From the NCBI RefSeq assembly GCF_018618475.1, contig NZ_JACSMD010000001.1, positions 558,001 to 622,000 on the forward strand: a stretch of DNA of 64,000 nucleotides, in the 5' to 3' direction. The notes below the pieces were generated by a model. It saw only the letters and a program-made list of their open reading frames with translations. It was not told the origin of the DNA and ran no database searches. This stretch comes from Exiguobacterium sp. s122. Lineage in GTDB: Bacteria > Bacillota > Bacilli > Exiguobacteriales > Exiguobacteriaceae. The stretch's first letter is position 1. Each line of letters starts with the position of its first letter. Shown piece by piece: positions 24,101-32,504 of this stretch. The translations under genes and the position numbers were made by a program.

Positions 24101-24757
24101 TTAATCGGTTACTCGATAAAAACAACACAATTCTTCCTCGGTATTATAAAACTTCCAAAGATATGTATGGTAATGGTGCGAAGCGAGTGCCGGGATTAGA
24201 TTTGAAAAGCTGAACACGGAACCTATTTCAAATTCATGCGCCAACGCGAGTTGCATGATTTCTTTCGATGACGCATTCTCTTTTTTTTCTTTGAACACAA
24301 TGCAACCTGTTTTAGAAGAATTTCTCATCATCTCGATTGCTAAAGGTAACGCGTTCAAATCAAATTCGGCTACTCCGATGTAACCCAATTCCTCATGTAC
24401 TATGATTGGCGCCTCAATTCTTGATGTGAAGCCATGTACATCCTTATATTTTTCGAGTTCCTTCCAATACTTATAGTAATGAACGATTTTCTCGCTTCGT
24501 TTTGATTGATTTCCGATGATGCCTAGCCACCAAAACGTATAGTTCGCTTCACGCTTATCTGTTTTGAAATGACGTAGCAATAAGTCATCACATGTTTCTT
24601 TGAACAAAAGTACATCTTCATACGTGAATAATCGCTCTCCTACAATGCTGAACGATTCGAGGGGAGGCCGATTTTTTCTCCAATGTGGCGTTAGGTTATC
24701 GGATAACCACCAGAATGATTCATATGCGTTTTTCGTCTGTTCGATATAATATCTCAT
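24101..24757 (-). CDS. Hypothetical protein, AT-rich
   Basis: I do not recognise this 218-residue protein. It is rich in aromatic residues (YESFWWLSDN, YTFWWLGII, LYWKELEKYK-type segments), has no signal peptide, and looks alpha/beta. The gene is visibly AT-richer than its neighbours, with TTT, AAA and ATT codons where the rest of the window prefers C- and G-ending ones, a hint of recent acquisition. The start at 24757 lies nine bases after the Lrp gene and follows GTGAGGTAACTC, so it may be transcribed with it. No catalytic motif is evident. Confidence 0.65.
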   Translation of the reverse strand: MRYYIEQTKNAYESFWWLSDNLTPHWRKNRPPLESFSIVGERLFTYEDVLLFKETCDDLLLRHFKTDKREANYTFWWLGIIGNQSKRSEKIVHYYKYWKELEKYKDVHGFTSRIEAPIIVHEELGYIGVAEFDLNALPLAIEMMRNSSKTGCIVFKEKKENASSKEIMQLALAHEFEIGSVFSFSNLIPALASHHYHTYLWKFYNTEEELCCFYRVTD

Positions 24758-24765
24758 GAGTTACC

Positions 24766-25197
24766 TCACTTCGTTTGTATGTCGACTTCAGAGAAGATGA
24801 ACGTCGTCTTCGTATACGCGTAGGGAATCGCGTCATCGATGAACTGCTCGGCTTCAGCGAACGTGGTGAAGCGCATCTTCAGGAGGAAACAAGCATCCCC
24901 AGAGACCCGATAGCAAAACGCGATGTTCGGATACGCCTGAAGGAAACGGGTGAACGCTTCATAGTTGCCGTTCTTCACAGTCGCCTCAATCAGACAATGA
25001 ATCGGTTGGCCGAGTAATTCGTGGTCAAGCTCGATCGTATACCCCTTGATGACACCGAACGACTCGAGCCGACGGACGCGTTCGCCGACGGACGGAGCCG
25101 ACAAATTGATACGACGTCCGAGTTCACTCATCGATAGACGGCTGTCTTTCATCAATTCATCTAATATTAGCCGATCAATCTCATCGATTTTTAGCAC
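24766..25197 (-). CDS. Lrp/AsnC family transcriptional regulator
   Basis: This 143-residue regulator has an N-terminal helix-turn-helix (IDRLILDELMKDSRLSMSEL, then GRRINLSAPSVGERVRRLE) and a C-terminal RAM ligand domain with CYRVSGDACFLLKMRF. Members bind amino acids and act locally or globally. The start at 25197 follows ATGAGGAGGAATACATTC. A perfect 7-2-7 palindrome at 25240 lies between it and the divergent AhpD-like gene, a likely operator. The downstream AT-rich gene may be in the same transcript. Confidence 0.92.
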   Translation of the reverse strand: MLKIDEIDRLILDELMKDSRLSMSELGRRINLSAPSVGERVRRLESFGVIKGYTIELDHELLGQPIHCLIEATVKNGNYEAFTRFLQAYPNIAFCYRVSGDACFLLKMRFTTFAEAEQFIDDAIPYAYTKTTFIFSEVDIQTK

Positions 25198-25239
25198 TGA
25201 ATGTATTCCTCCTCATCTCGTTTTAACTTGTATGTATTG

Positions 25240-25255
25240 TAACGTGAACACGTTA
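25240..25255. promoter_or_regulatory. Palindrome between lrp-type and AhpD-like genes
   Basis: TAACGTG-AA-CACGTTA is a perfect inverted repeat with a 2-bp centre. It sits 43 bases upstream of the Lrp start and 58 bases upstream of the divergent gene. On the minus strand it partly overlaps a -10-like TACAAT. Confidence 0.5.
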
Positions 25256-25312
25256 TGGATGGAATGGAAGACAAGACAAATGCCTTCTATACTCATCGTA
25301 GGAGGTGTTGAA

Positions 25313-25741
25313 ATGAGTCGAATCGAACCAGCCCGTAACGGAGAAACACCGTTTGAACGATTACTTGGACACGACGAGAAGGCGATGCGACAGTGGTCCG
25401 CACTCGGAGACACGTTAGCAGCCGACGGGAAACTGTCCGCCCAATTAAAAGAACAAGTACGGCGAACGCTCGCGCAACAAAACGGGTGTGACTACTGCAA
25501 GGCGAAAGGGAAACCTGAACCGGATGCGTTCGATGAACGGACGGCACTCGCCGTCGGGTTCGCCGATGTGTTTGTCCAACTGAAAGGCGATACGCCGGCT
25601 TCGTCAATCCGTGTGCTCCAAGACGTCTTCACGGATGCCGAGATCAGTGAACTCTGTGCCTTCATCGCCTTCATGACGGCTTCGCAATACGTCGGCGCGA
25701 TGCTTGGCTTGGAACGAGAAAACCCACTCACGTCATTGTGA
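25313..25741 (+). CDS. AhpD-like carboxymuconolactone decarboxylase-family protein
   Basis: This 142-residue helical protein carries the AhpD-type redox motif NGCDYCKAKG with C59 and C62. It continues with DERTALAVGFADVF and ends AFIAFMTASQYVGAMLG. CMD/AhpD proteins act as thiol peroxidase partners or lactone decarboxylases; the CxxC favours the redox role. ATG 25313 follows GTAGGAGGTGTTGAA. It is divergent from an Lrp regulator with a palindrome in between. The terminator stem begins inside its last codons. Confidence 0.82.
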   Translation: MSRIEPARNGETPFERLLGHDEKAMRQWSALGDTLAADGKLSAQLKEQVRRTLAQQNGCDYCKAKGKPEPDAFDERTALAVGFADVFVQLKGDTPASSIRVLQDVFTDAEISELCAFIAFMTASQYVGAMLGLERENPLTSL

Positions 25742-25752
25742 GTGGGTTCGTT
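25721..25752. terminator. Bidirectional terminator overlapping the AhpD-like stop
   Basis: AACCCACTCAC (25721-25731) and GTGAGTGGGTT (25738-25748) form an 11-bp stem. The stop codon TGA (25739-25741) lies inside it. The minus side ends in TTTTC, serving pepF. Confidence 0.75.
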
Positions 25753-27447
25753 TCAGTTCGCGAGCGAGTGCTTCAAGAGATAGTCTTCAATTTGTTCGAG
25801 CGTCGCTTTCAACACGCCGTCTTCAAACGGAGACTTGAGCCCGGCCAATTCGACAAGCTCGAGGAACGAGCGGCTGCCGCCGGCCTGGCAGAGCGTAAGG
25901 TAATCGGTCCACGCCGCCTCACGGTCCTCATGCATGCGCACCCAGAACTGGAACGCGCACACTTGGGCGAGCGTATAGTCAATATAGTAGAACGGGCTTT
26001 GGAAGATATGCCCTTGTTGATGCCACCATGCGCCCGACTCGAGATACGCATTCTCCTCATAGTCACGGTGCGGCAAGTATACCTTCTCAAGGTCACGCCA
26101 CGCTTGACGACGCTCGGCGGCTGTCATGTCCGGATTTCGGTAGATGACGTGTTGGAACTCGTCGACGAGGACGCCATACGGCAAGAACGTGACACTACCA
26201 GCGAGGTGGTTGAACTTGTACTTGTCGACTTGGTCGCCGAAGAACAGCTCCATCCACGGCCAGCAGAAGAACTCCATCGACATCGAGTGGATTTCACACG
26301 CTTCGTATGTGGGGAACGCATATTCCGGCGTCTTCAAATGCCGGCTCTCGTACACTTGGAAGGCGTGACCGACTTCGTGCGTCAAGACATCGATGTCTCC
26401 GGCCGTGCCGTTGAAGTTCGAGAAGATAAATGGGAGACCTTCTGACGGGAGGTACGTACAGTAGCCACCACCCGATTTGCCCGGTTTTGCCGTCAGGTCG
26501 AGGGCGCCGCGCTCTTGCATGTACTGGAAGAATGCATCCGTCTCTTGCGACAGCTCCTTATACATCGTATTGCCGCCTTCGATGATGAACGCCTCGTCGC
26601 CTTGCGGCGTGGCGTTGCCGTCCGGGAAGACGAACGACTCATCGTAGTACGTGAGCGTGTCGACGCCGATCCGTTTCGCCTGTTTCTCTTTCAAGCTCGA
26701 GGCGAGCGGGACGATGACGTCACGGACTTGTTTCCGGAAGTTCGCCACGTTCGACTCGTCGTAGCCGACACGTTGCATCCGGGCATAGCCGAGCTCAACG
26801 AACGAAGGGAAGCCGAGGGCATGTGCGATTTCAGTGCGGACGCGGACGAGTTCACCGTAGATGCGGTCGAGTTCTTCCCCGTTATCGCTTAAATATGTAT
26901 AGCGCGCCTCTGATGCCGCTTTTCGTACCGAACGATCAGGGGACTGGAGGTATGGACCGAACTGGGACAAGTTAAGTGTCTTGCCATCAAATTCGATCTG
27001 GGCGGCCGACATGACTTTTTGATAGCTCGTCGAGAGTCGGTTTTCTTCTTGTAGTTTCGGGATAAGCGACTCCTCAAACGTCACGAGGGCACGTTCCGCG
27101 AGCTCGAACAATTGGCTGCCCCATTCTTCTTCGAGTTGACTGCGCAAGTCGTGCTCCGTCAAGACACGATAATACGCCTGCACTTCTTTTTCATACACCG
27201 GCAAGGCATCATCAAAAAACGTCTGTTCCGCCTCGTAAAACGCATCGCGTGTATCGACCGAGTGGCGAATCGCGACGAGCTGGCTTTGTGTTTCAAAATC
27301 GTTTCGTTCCTTGTTGATTTGGCGAATCAATTCGTTCGCTTCTTCGAGTGTACTCGCTTGTTGTAATTCGACAGAATAGTCCGACAATCGGCTGTTTAGA
27401 GCGTCCAAGTCGGGCCGTTCATATGACAATTTTGTGAAAGTCGTCAT
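25753..27447 (-). CDS. pepF: Oligoendopeptidase F (M3 family)
   Basis: This 564-residue cytoplasmic zinc metallopeptidase degrades short peptides. HEVGH at about residues 357-361 supplies two zinc-binding His and the catalytic Glu. The downstream EIHSMSMEFF segment gives the third ligand, and the region SGGGYCTYLPSEG precedes the site, as in M3B enzymes. The start at 27447 follows GGAGG with eight bases between. An in-frame ATG 15 bases upstream overlaps that ribosome site and is rejected. Monocistronic; divergent from crr. Confidence 0.93.
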   Translation of the reverse strand: MTTFTKLSYERPDLDALNSRLSDYSVELQQASTLEEANELIRQINKERNDFETQSQLVAIRHSVDTRDAFYEAEQTFFDDALPVYEKEVQAYYRVLTEHDLRSQLEEEWGSQLFELAERALVTFEESLIPKLQEENRLSTSYQKVMSAAQIEFDGKTLNLSQFGPYLQSPDRSVRKAASEARYTYLSDNGEELDRIYGELVRVRTEIAHALGFPSFVELGYARMQRVGYDESNVANFRKQVRDVIVPLASSLKEKQAKRIGVDTLTYYDESFVFPDGNATPQGDEAFIIEGGNTMYKELSQETDAFFQYMQERGALDLTAKPGKSGGGYCTYLPSEGLPFIFSNFNGTAGDIDVLTHEVGHAFQVYESRHLKTPEYAFPTYEACEIHSMSMEFFCWPWMELFFGDQVDKYKFNHLAGSVTFLPYGVLVDEFQHVIYRNPDMTAAERRQAWRDLEKVYLPHRDYEENAYLESGAWWHQQGHIFQSPFYYIDYTLAQVCAFQFWVRMHEDREAAWTDYLTLCQAGGSRSFLELVELAGLKSPFEDGVLKATLEQIEDYLLKHSLAN

Positions 27448-27593
27448 TGTAAGCGCCTCCATGATGTGAAATTTTTATAAAGTGTAAAAAGGGCTTGCAA
27501 AAGCGATTGCACACTCGTATCCTTACGATGTGTAAACGAATTCGCACTACCTTAAGACTACTATACCGTTTCTAGGGTAGGGATTGAAGTAAG

Positions 27594-27614
27594 AGCTTTT
27601 CGGGTATAAAAGCT
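27594..27614. promoter_or_regulatory. Inverted repeat in the crr upstream region
   Basis: AGCTTTT (27594-27600) and AAAAGCT (27608-27614) flank CGGGTAT. The TATAAA within may be a -10 with TTGAAG upstream (15-bp spacing, so weak). Further up, CAAAAGCGATTGCA near 27500 resembles a poor cre (three mismatches). Confidence 0.35.
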
Positions 27615-27653
27615 AAGACTTTGATTAACAGAACATGTTGGAGGGATTAAGCT

Positions 27654-28154
27654 ATGGGATTCTTTAAAAAACTATTTGGTGGTAAAGAAGAGCAACTTAA
27701 CGCGGTTTCACCGCTTACAGGAAAGGTCATCGACATCACGAACGTTCCTGACCAAGTGTTCTCACAAAAAATGATGGGCGACGGCATCGCTGTCGAGCCG
27801 ACAGACGGAAAAGTCGTCTCACCGGTTAACGGAACAATTGCGACAGTGTTCCCTACAAAACACGCGATTGGCATCAACGCTGACAACGGTGCGGAGTACC
27901 TAATCCACATTGGCCTCGACACGGTCAACCTAAAAGGCGAAGGCTTCGAGACGCACGTGACAGAAGGCCAAGCAGTCAAAGCTGGCGACACACTCGTCAC
28001 GTTCGACCTCGAATTCATCACAGCGAACGCGCCATCAACGATCACACCAGTGATCATCACGAACCATGACAGCTTCGCAGTGAACAAGCTCGTCGCAGAA
28101 GGCGACAACGTCACAGCAGGCTCGTCTGAAGTCGTTGAATTGACAAAGAAATAA
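27654..28154 (+). CDS. crr: PTS glucose-type EIIA component
   Basis: This 166-residue single-domain EIIA of the glucose family takes phosphate from HPr and passes it to EIIB domains. Active-site histidines are H70 (FPTKHAIGI) and phosphorylated H85 (EYLIHIGLDTV). The core has SPLTGKVIDI and GDGIAVEPTDG. As a free protein it can serve EII proteins without their own EIIA, such as the TreP in this window. The site GTTGGAGGGATTAAGCT precedes ATG. Codon usage is strongly biased, consistent with high expression. A terminator follows. Confidence 0.95.
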   Translation: MGFFKKLFGGKEEQLNAVSPLTGKVIDITNVPDQVFSQKMMGDGIAVEPTDGKVVSPVNGTIATVFPTKHAIGINADNGAEYLIHIGLDTVNLKGEGFETHVTEGQAVKAGDTLVTFDLEFITANAPSTITPVIITNHDSFAVNKLVAEGDNVTAGSSEVVELTKK

Positions 28155-28168
28155 GTTGGTTTTTCTTG

Positions 28169-28199
28169 CTCGGAAGCGACTGCTTCCGAGTATTTTTTT
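28169..28199 (+). terminator. Terminator after crr
   Basis: CTCGGAAGC (28169-28177) pairs with GCTTCCGAG (28182-28190), then TATTTTTTT. Confidence 0.85.
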
Positions 28200-28240
28200 G
28201 TCGTTTCGGGAACTATAATGGGAGAGAGGGGGAGAGACAT

Positions 28241-28840
28241 ATGGATGGAAAGAACGCACCGTACCGGGGCTATGGGGATCGGATTCGGATTTTACGTGAA
28301 CGCGCTGGCATCTCCATCGAGACGCTCGCCGATAAGCTCGGAGTCGCGCCGTATTTTATTCGCCGGACTGAACTGAGCGAAGTGTACCCGACGATGCCTT
28401 ACATAGAGGCGCTCGCCGATGCGCTCAAGATCGACGCGAACTATTTGGCCCGGCATATTTGGACGGGAGAATCACTGAAGGTACTCATGAAAGGAAAAGT
28501 CCCTGAAATCGAACAGATGCGGCTCGCGTATGACGAGGCGATGCATGGTAAGTCGACAGAGGACTTGCAGCTCGAACTCGAGGCGAGAATGCGCATTTTT
28601 GATTTGATGCACGAAGAAGAGTTACGTCGCATCTTCGCAGAAGATGAGGAGCCGACGAACCATCACGCGCTCGAAGCACTCGTCGACGCCGTGCTCGACC
28701 TCGGCCGTGCCCAACATACGTCGCACCGTATCGTGCCGTTTGCCCGTTACGTCGACCGCCTCGTCCCGGAACAGTTCACCGAGAACTCGTTCCAGTACGC
28801 GGAGTTCGGGTTGAGCGATAAATCCTATCGATTGCAATGA
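28241..28840 (+). CDS. XRE-family helix-turn-helix protein
   Basis: This 199-residue protein has an N-terminal Cro/CI-type domain at about residues 12-70 (IRILRERAGISIETLADKLG, then IEALADALKIDANYLA). A long helical C-terminal region follows with E-rich segments (EDLQLELEARMRIFDLM) and no recognised domain; the length suggests a regulator with its own dimerisation or ligand part. ATG 28241 follows GAGAGGGGGAGAGACAT. Single gene between two terminators; targets unknown. Confidence 0.82.
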   Translation: MDGKNAPYRGYGDRIRILRERAGISIETLADKLGVAPYFIRRTELSEVYPTMPYIEALADALKIDANYLARHIWTGESLKVLMKGKVPEIEQMRLAYDEAMHGKSTEDLQLELEARMRIFDLMHEEELRRIFAEDEEPTNHHALEALVDAVLDLGRAQHTSHRIVPFARYVDRLVPEQFTENSFQYAEFGLSDKSYRLQ

Positions 28841-28841
28841 A

Positions 28842-28874
28842 AAATGCAGCCGTCCAATTTGGACGGCTGCATTT
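28842..28874. terminator. Bidirectional terminator
   Basis: AAATGCAGCCGTCC (28842-28855) and GGACGGCTGCATTT (28861-28874) form a 14-bp perfect stem between convergent genes. Confidence 0.85.
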
Positions 28875-28877
28875 CGT

Positions 28878-29303
28878 TTAGCGCGACATGCGCGCTTCAT
28901 AACGGACTTTCGGTTTTGTCCCGGCGAGTAAGAAGCCGAGCACGATATTCAGAATCGTGAGCACCCATCCGACGTAACCGAACGTGTAGGCGAGGCTCGC
29001 GACCATCGTCTGCCAGTCGAGTAAGGAAGCGGCATCACCTCGTACGGTGAAGCGGATGATTGTGAACCCGACGAGCGTCGTCGCCGTGATCAAAATCCCG
29101 ATCCAGGCCCCACCGAACCGCGACGTCTGGGCACGCCGGCTGACCGGGTACCAGAACGCAAGCGTTCCGAGGAACGTGCTTCCCGCATATGCGAGCAAGA
29201 TTTGCCACAACGCATCGGCTTCCAAGAAGACGGTGTAACAGATAAACGTCGTGAGCGTCGTCATGAATGTAAAAATCAAAGCTGCGAGTAATCGTGATCG
29301 CAT
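28878..29303 (-). CDS. Hypothetical four-helix membrane protein
   Basis: This 141-residue protein has four predicted helices, starting with LLAALIFTFMTTLTTFICY and ending with VGWVLTILNIVLGFLLAG; loops are short and the C-terminus basic. The start at 29303 follows GAGGAGGAAACGAACT. In-frame codons further up overlap that site. It lies 63 bases downstream of the NatB-like permease on the same strand and may be in that operon. Family not recognised. Confidence 0.72.
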   Translation of the reverse strand: MRSRLLAALIFTFMTTLTTFICYTVFLEADALWQILLAYAGSTFLGTLAFWYPVSRRAQTSRFGGAWIGILITATTLVGFTIIRFTVRGDAASLLDWQTMVASLAYTFGYVGWVLTILNIVLGFLLAGTKPKVRYEARMSR

Positions 29304-29366
29304 AGTTCGTTTCCTCCTCATTTTGCACATTCTTTAGAGTATACGAAAACGAAAATGCTGTAAACG

Positions 29367-30560
29367 TTATTGGCGATTCTGTAATATTTGTCTCCATTGT
29401 TTCAATGCGTTGTTTCCATAGAACAAGACGCCACCGCGATAGAATTTTGAGCCAATCCAAAGGATGACGCCAATCGAGCCGAGCATGATCCCAATCGACA
29501 GGACGACTTCCCATACCGGCACGTCGACGAGCATGACCCGGAGGAACATGAGCATCGGTGTGAAGAACGGGACGAACGACAGAATCGCGACGATCGGTGC
29601 GTCCGGATTATTCAAGCCGAACATGGCGGCGAGGAAACCAGCGACGAGGAGCATGATGACTGGCATCGTCATCTGTTGTGCCTCTTCGACACGGCTGACG
29701 AGCGAACCGAGAACGGCGAAGAGGGCCGCATACAGCAAATAACCGAGCGCGAAGAACGTTAAGAGATAGAGAACGGCGCGGGCGTTGCCGGCGTTGTCGA
29801 TGACGGACTGGGCCATTTCGTTGCTCCGGGCACTGAAGTATCCGAAGCCGAGGAAGATACCGATTTGCAGAAGCGCGAGCGTCCCGATGGCCGAGATTTT
29901 CGCGAGCATGTGCGTTACCGGGTGCGTCGTCGAGATGATGAGCTCCATGACGCGTGACGATTTCTCCGTCGTGACCTCGGTCGAAATCATCGACCCATAC
30001 GTGATGATCGAGACGTATAGGAGCATGAGCATCACGTATACGAAGGCGAACGACGAGAACAGCTCGTCGGAGTTCTCCCCGCCGCGGCCGAGATACGATT
30101 CTTCGACCGGGATCGGCTCGTTGAGGGCGGCGATAACGGCCGGGTCGACATTCGCCGAATCGATCAACTCGGCATTCCGCACTTCACGGAGCGCCGTCTG
30201 AAGGAGCGTCGTGAACTCAGTCTCCGGACGTTCCGACAAAACGCGGGCCGAATAGCCATCGATGAAGGCGACGACCTCGTAATCACCGTTATCGAGTCCT
30301 GCCCGTGCTTCGTCCTCGGTGACGTTTGACGCCTCGACGTCTTCGTAGCCGAGCGACTGCATGACGGTAGCAAGCTCTGCGTTTTCTGTGACGAGAATGG
30401 CAGATCCGCTGTCCGTATCTTCAAAGTTTGAAAGGATGCGGTCGATGTTCGTGAAACCGAAGATGAACACGATCGTCAACAGCGTCGAGATGAGAAACGC
30501 TTTCGAACGAAGTTTTGAACGTAGCGTGAACCGATAGAGTGGTCCGAAGTTATGAAACAT
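29367..30560 (-). CDS. ABC-2 type transporter permease (NatB/YhaP-like)
   Basis: This 397-residue permease has one N-terminal helix at about residues 20-40 (LISTLLTIVFIFGFT). An extracytoplasmic domain follows to about residue 165, then five or more helices with VTTEKSSRVMELIISTTHP before helix two, the usual amphipathic elbow of this group. It resembles NatB and YhaP, the sodium or drug export permeases of B. subtilis. The start at 30560 follows AAGGAGGTCGGTCAAC and overlaps the ATPase gene end by 11 bases. Exported substrate not evident. Confidence 0.88.
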   Translation of the reverse strand: MFHNFGPLYRFTLRSKLRSKAFLISTLLTIVFIFGFTNIDRILSNFEDTDSGSAILVTENAELATVMQSLGYEDVEASNVTEDEARAGLDNGDYEVVAFIDGYSARVLSERPETEFTTLLQTALREVRNAELIDSANVDPAVIAALNEPIPVEESYLGRGGENSDELFSSFAFVYVMLMLLYVSIITYGSMISTEVTTEKSSRVMELIISTTHPVTHMLAKISAIGTLALLQIGIFLGFGYFSARSNEMAQSVIDNAGNARAVLYLLTFFALGYLLYAALFAVLGSLVSRVEEAQQMTMPVIMLLVAGFLAAMFGLNNPDAPIVAILSFVPFFTPMLMFLRVMLVDVPVWEVVLSIGIMLGSIGVILWIGSKFYRGGVLFYGNNALKQWRQILQNRQ

Positions 30561-31440
30561 GTTGACCGACCTCCTTAATAAAGATGTCATTCAGTGAGAC
30601 GGGCTGGCGCATGAACGTCTTGACGGCGGCCCCGGCGCGTACGAGTGCGCCGAGCACGGCATCGCTGTCGGCGAACGAGTCGAGGCGGACGAGGTGACCT
30701 TCTTTATGCGCAGTGGCCGAGCGGACGAACGGGAGTGCTGTGACGACGTCGATACGGTCCGTCTCAAGGAAAAGGACTGGCTCTTCGTATCGCGATTTGA
30801 TGGACGTCACGTCGCCGCTGACGACAGCCTGACCACCTTTTAGAATACCGATATGTTGGCATAGCTCCTCGACGTGTTCCATCCGGTGGCTCGAGAACAC
30901 GATCGTCGTGCCGGCATCACGAAGGGCAAGCACTTCCCGTTTCAAAATCTCGACGTTGACCGGGTCGAGACCGCTAAACGGCTCGTCTAGGATGAGAAGC
31001 TCCGGATTATGGATCAGCGCGGCGACGAGTTGGACTTTCTGCTGGTTTCCTTTTGACAGCTGTTCGACGCGCATCGTCTCATATTGTGGAATCTCGAGGC
31101 GCTCGAGCCACGTCTTGACGGCCCGTTTCGCCTCGGCCGAGCGCATCCCTTTTAGACTCGCGAGAAAGACGAGCTGGTCGCGGACAGGGGACTTCGGATA
31201 AAGTCCGCGCTCCTCCGGCAAATAGCCGACGAGGCGATGGTCGACGGCACGCCCGTTCCACGAGATGTTCCCGTCACTCGGTTTCAAGATGTCGAGAATC
31301 ATCCGGAATGTCGTCGTCTTGCCGGCACCGTTCGCCCCGAGTAGTCCGTACATCTCGCCTTTCGGTACGGTGAAGCTCAAGTCGTCGACGGCCGTGAAGT
31401 CACCGAACTGCTTCGAGACATGATTGATGTGTAGTGTCAT
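30550..31440 (-). CDS. ABC transporter ATP-binding protein (NatA/YhaQ-like)
   Basis: This 296-residue ATPase shows Walker A LLGANGAGKTTTFR (residues about 33-46), Q-loop YLPEERGLYPKSPVRDQL, signature LSKGNQQKVQLVAAL, Walker B LLILDEPFSGLDP and switch His in VFSSHRMEHVE. The LSKGNQQK form is typical of the NatA/YhaQ branch. A C-terminal regulatory extension of about 80 residues follows. The start at 31440 is preceded by AAAAGGAGGTTCATCGC. It is the first gene of the pair and overlaps its permease. Confidence 0.93.
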   Translation of the reverse strand: MTLHINHVSKQFGDFTAVDDLSFTVPKGEMYGLLGANGAGKTTTFRMILDILKPSDGNISWNGRAVDHRLVGYLPEERGLYPKSPVRDQLVFLASLKGMRSAEAKRAVKTWLERLEIPQYETMRVEQLSKGNQQKVQLVAALIHNPELLILDEPFSGLDPVNVEILKREVLALRDAGTTIVFSSHRMEHVEELCQHIGILKGGQAVVSGDVTSIKSRYEEPVLFLETDRIDVVTALPFVRSATAHKEGHLVRLDSFADSDAVLGALVRAGAAVKTFMRQPVSLNDIFIKEVGQHVS

Positions 31441-31500
31441 GCGATGAACCTCCTTTTAAAAAGTCTCTACGCTTAGCGTACGCCCCCGTGAGCAAAAAGT

Positions 31501-31541
31501 TTCACATTTCTTCGAAAATGATTTATCTTGAAATCAAGATA
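31501..31541 (+). promoter_or_regulatory. mhqO promoter with MhqR-type operator
   Basis: TTCACA (31501-31506), 17 bp, TATCTT (31524-31529). The -10 is embedded in TATCTTGA-AA-TCAAGATA (31524-31541), an 8-2-8 perfect inverted repeat matching the known MhqR box TATCTNGAATTCNAGATA. Repression of quinone-detoxifying genes is expected. Confidence 0.75.
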
Positions 31542-31559
31542 ATAAAAGGAGGACTTCAC

Positions 31560-32504
31560 ATGAAGCTGCAATCAGCAGGCATCCATCACATCTCGGCGAT
31601 GGTAAAAGAGCCGCAACGAACAATTGACTTTTACGGTGACGTTCTCGGCCTCCGTTTCGTCAAACAGACGGTCAACTTCGACGATCCGGGCACGTATCAC
31701 CTCTATTTCGGGGACGAGGAAGGGGCACCAGGGACGGCGATCACATTCTTCCCGATTCCTGGATTGAATCAAGGGAGCGTCGGCAGCGGACAAGTCGGCG
31801 TCACGGCATACCTCGTGCCGGAAGGGAGCTTGGCGTTTTGGGAAGACCGGTTGAACGCGCACGGCATCCAGACGGTCGCGACCGAACGGTTCGACGAGCC
31901 GTCGCTCTTGTTTGAAGACCCGGACGGTCTCGTTGTCGAGCTCGTCGCCCGAAAAAGTTCGAAACGGACGAAATGGGCCATCCCTGGTATCACGCAAGCA
32001 GAGGCGATCACCGGATTTGCCGGGGCGACGCTCTTGTCAAAACAGCCAGAAGCGACCGTCACGCTGTTGACCGACCTGTTTGGCTTTAAAAAGGTAGGGG
32101 AAGATTCGGAGTGGGTGCGGCTCATCGGAACGGCCGACTACGGAAACGTCATCGACGTGAAAAAGACCGTCCTCCCGAACGGCGTACCGGGGACGGGGAC
32201 CGTCCATCACATCGCGTGGCGCGTCACGGACGGAAGCGACTACGACAAATGGCAAGACGCCATCTTCGAGCGTGGGCTTCGTCCGACCGAAGTGAAGGAG
32301 CGGCATTACTTCCGCTCAGTATACTTCCACGATGACGGACGGATCTTGCACGAGCTCGCGACCGATGCACCAGGCTTCCTCGTCGACGAGACGATCGAGT
32401 CGCTCGGTACCGAGTTGAAACTGCCGGACTGGTTCGAATCAAAACGCGATGCCATCACGAAGACGTTACCCCCAATTACGATTCCAAAAGGAGAGATATT
32501 ATGA
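31560..32504 (+). CDS. mhqO: Ring-cleaving dioxygenase, MhqO-like
   Basis: This 314-residue protein has two tandem VOC (glyoxalase/extradiol dioxygenase) domains, at about residues 7-150 and 155-290. Metal ligands are visible as GIHHISAM, TVHHIAWRV and RILHELATD. MhqO enzymes are induced by hydroquinones and thought to open quinone rings. ATG 31560 follows AAAGGAGGACTTCAC; in-frame codons upstream lie in the promoter. The stop overlaps the mhqD start (ATGA). An MhqR operator sits at the promoter. Confidence 0.88.
   Translation: MKLQSAGIHHISAMVKEPQRTIDFYGDVLGLRFVKQTVNFDDPGTYHLYFGDEEGAPGTAITFFPIPGLNQGSVGSGQVGVTAYLVPEGSLAFWEDRLNAHGIQTVATERFDEPSLLFEDPDGLVVELVARKSSKRTKWAIPGITQAEAITGFAGATLLSKQPEATVTLLTDLFGFKKVGEDSEWVRLIGTADYGNVIDVKKTVLPNGVPGTGTVHHIAWRVTDGSDYDKWQDAIFERGLRPTEVKERHYFRSVYFHDDGRILHELATDAPGFLVDETIESLGTELKLPDWFESKRDAITKTLPPITIPKGEIL

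Noticed and set aside
27490-27510. cre site upstream of crr
   Set aside because: CAAAAGCGATTGCA mismatches the consensus at three of its defined positions, too weak to list as a site.
29035-29514. Minus-strand frame of 159 codons between the NatB-like permease and the four-helix protein
   Set aside because: It overlaps both real minus-strand genes in a different frame and has no ribosome site.
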